Shown here: one piece after another, positions 5,237 through 6,320 of the stretch
Layout of the letters: every line of letters starts with the position of its first letter
Numbering within the stretch: position 1 is the stretch's first letter
Assembly: GCA_025455285.1 (NCBI GenBank)
Contig: JALOMU010000107.1
Location: 1-6,320, forward strand
Length of the DNA: 6,320 nucleotides
Source: Flavihumibacter sp.
Lineage (GTDB): Bacteria > Bacteroidota > Bacteroidia > Chitinophagales > Chitinophagaceae
Direction of reading: 5' to 3'
Translations under genes and position numbers: made by a program
The notes under the pieces: model-generated
The model's input: the letters and a program-made list of their open reading frames with translations, nothing else
The model's database searches: none
Told to the model about the DNA's origin: nothing

Positions 5237-6319
5237 TTAGTGGCCATTGCTATTATTCTCTTTTGACAACGCATCGGAACTGTTTTTTCCAAGGCTAAAG
5301 GTCAGTGGAACATTGGATCCTTTCGGACTTACCCGAACATAACCTGACATTTCCTGGTGCAGGGCACTACAGAAGTCTGTACAGTAAATCGGGAAGATGC
5401 CGGTTTTTTCAGGTACCCATTTGAGGGTTTGTGTTTCACCAGGCATGATCAATAACTCAGCGTTATTGGCGCCTTTTACTGCAAAGCCGTGTGGTACGTC
5501 CCAATCCTGTTCGAGGTTGGTTACGTGGAAGTATACTTCATCACCAACTTTCACTCCTTCAATATTATCCGGAGAGAAGTGAGAACGAATGGCAGTAATG
5601 TACACATGTACTTTGTTGCCTTCCCGAACCACTTTGCTTTCTTTCTCGCCTTTGGCAACATAAGGGTGCTTATTTTCTTCAATCTTGAAGATTTTCACAG
5701 AATTCTTGCTGATCAGTTCTGCAGGAGCGGATTGTGCGTAGTGTGGTTCACCAATAGTGGGGAAGTCATTGATCAGTTGCATTTTGTCGCCGCTGATATC
5801 GTAAATCTGTGCACTTTGAGCCAGCTCAGGTCCGGTAGGCAGATAGCGGTCTTTAGTGATTTTATTATAACCTACCACATATTTAGGACTGGGTTTTTTG
5901 CTATCGCCACCAGGAATGCTCAGGTGACCGATGGAATAGAAAGTGGGAGCACGATCCAACACTTTCAGATCTTTAATGTTCCACTTGACGATTTCTGATG
6001 ATACAAAGAAAGAAGTATAGGCATTTCCTTTACCGTCGAATTCAGTGTGCAAAGGACCGAGGCCTGGCTTCTGAACCTCACCATGAAGGGCTTCTTCGTA
6101 CTTGATCACCGGTATACCTTCATATTCGCCTTCAAATGCTTTTGCAGCAATTGCTTTCTGCATTTTAGTGTAGGAGAATACAGGGATCAGGGCAGCCAGT
6201 TTACCAGAACCTACAATGTATTCACCAGTTGGGTCCACATCACACCCGTGTGGTGATTTCGGACAGGGAATAAGGTAACAGATATCCTTAAGCGCTACAG
6301 CATCCAATACAGTAACTTC
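5237..6319 (-). CDS. nosZ: Nitrous oxide reductase NosZ, clade II type, C-terminal part (N-terminus beyond right edge)
   Basis: This is the last 360 residues of the periplasmic enzyme that reduces N2O to N2. The frame stays open to the right edge (EVTVLDAVALKD), so the TTG at 6307 is not the start. The beta-propeller part shows CPKSPHG (His codon 6250-6248) and GPLHTEFDG (His codon 6049-6047), probably the last two of the seven CuZ histidines. The C-terminal cupredoxin domain carries CuA: DVPHGF (His codon 5491-5489) and C-TDF-C-SAL-H-QE-M (5383-5348), giving both Cys, His and Met ligands. CTDFC in place of the CxWFC of Paracoccus/Pseudomonas enzymes fits clade II NosZ. The protein ends soon after the cupredoxin fold with a polar Asn/Ser tail, and two tandem TAA stops follow. 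The signal peptide and the first CuZ ligands lie outside the window. Confidence 0.97.
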   Translation of the reverse strand, partial: EVTVLDAVALKDICYLIPCPKSPHGCDVDPTGEYIVGSGKLAALIPVFSYTKMQKAIAAKAFEGEYEGIPVIKYEEALHGEVQKPGLGPLHTEFDGKGNAYTSFFVSSEIVKWNIKDLKVLDRAPTFYSIGHLSIPGGDSKKPSPKYVVGYNKITKDRYLPTGPELAQSAQIYDISGDKMQLINDFPTIGEPHYAQSAPAELISKNSVKIFKIEENKHPYVAKGEKESKVVREGNKVHVYITAIRSHFSPDNIEGVKVGDEVYFHVTNLEQDWDVPHGFAVKGANNAELLIMPGETQTLKWVPEKTGIFPIYCTDFCSALHQEMSGYVRVSPKGSNVPLTFSLGKNSSDALSKENNSNGH

Positions 6320-6320
6320 T

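Noticed and set aside
5489..5998. A 169-codon plus-strand open frame opposite nosZ.
   Set aside because: NosZ coding is certain here and the opposite frame shows no domain or sensible composition.
1..6320. CRISPR array, tRNA, rRNA or riboswitch.
   Set aside because: No regularly spaced direct repeats or cloverleaf/rRNA-like segments were noticed, and the window is almost wholly protein coding.

Overview
The window looks like chromosomal DNA from a member of the Bacteroidota, plausibly Chitinophagaceae-like. The pointers are the clade II style nitrous oxide reductase with a nosZ-L-D-F-Y gene order, a Cys-anchored fasciclin lipoprotein with a relaxed lipobox, and A/T-rich leaders without clear Shine-Dalgarno sites. 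The assignment rests on family knowledge and was not searched.

The right five-sixths (about 1053 to the right edge) is one minus-strand operon for reduction of N2O to N2. In transcription order it holds the C-terminal part of nosZ (cut by the right edge), a gene that joins a four-helix membrane domain to a NosL copper chaperone, nosD (periplasmic beta-helix protein), nosF (ABC ATPase), nosY (ABC permease) and a group III truncated haemoglobin. The four middle genes are joined by three identical 4-base ATGA stop/start overlaps. The haemoglobin gene follows 14 bases after nosY. A perfect 11-bp stem-loop separates nosZ from the accessory genes. The likely division of labour is that NosZ reduces N2O, NosL supplies Cu(I), and NosDFY is the ATP-driven machine needed to mature the copper-sulfide CuZ site. 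The globin may handle NO or O2.

The left part is plus strand. Positions 1-402 are the C-terminal end of an ISXO2/IS1595-like transposase that looks decayed at its catalytic core, followed by a strong rho-independent terminator. A fasciclin-domain lipoprotein gene (538-1083) then runs towards the nos operon and overlaps the end of the globin gene by 31 bases. Its own terminator hairpin lies wholly inside the globin coding sequence.

I see no wholly new system. The points most worth a second look are the membrane-domain/NosL fusion with its buried lipobox and a possible internal start, the terminator that doubles as globin coding sequence, and the globin as the last gene of a nos operon.
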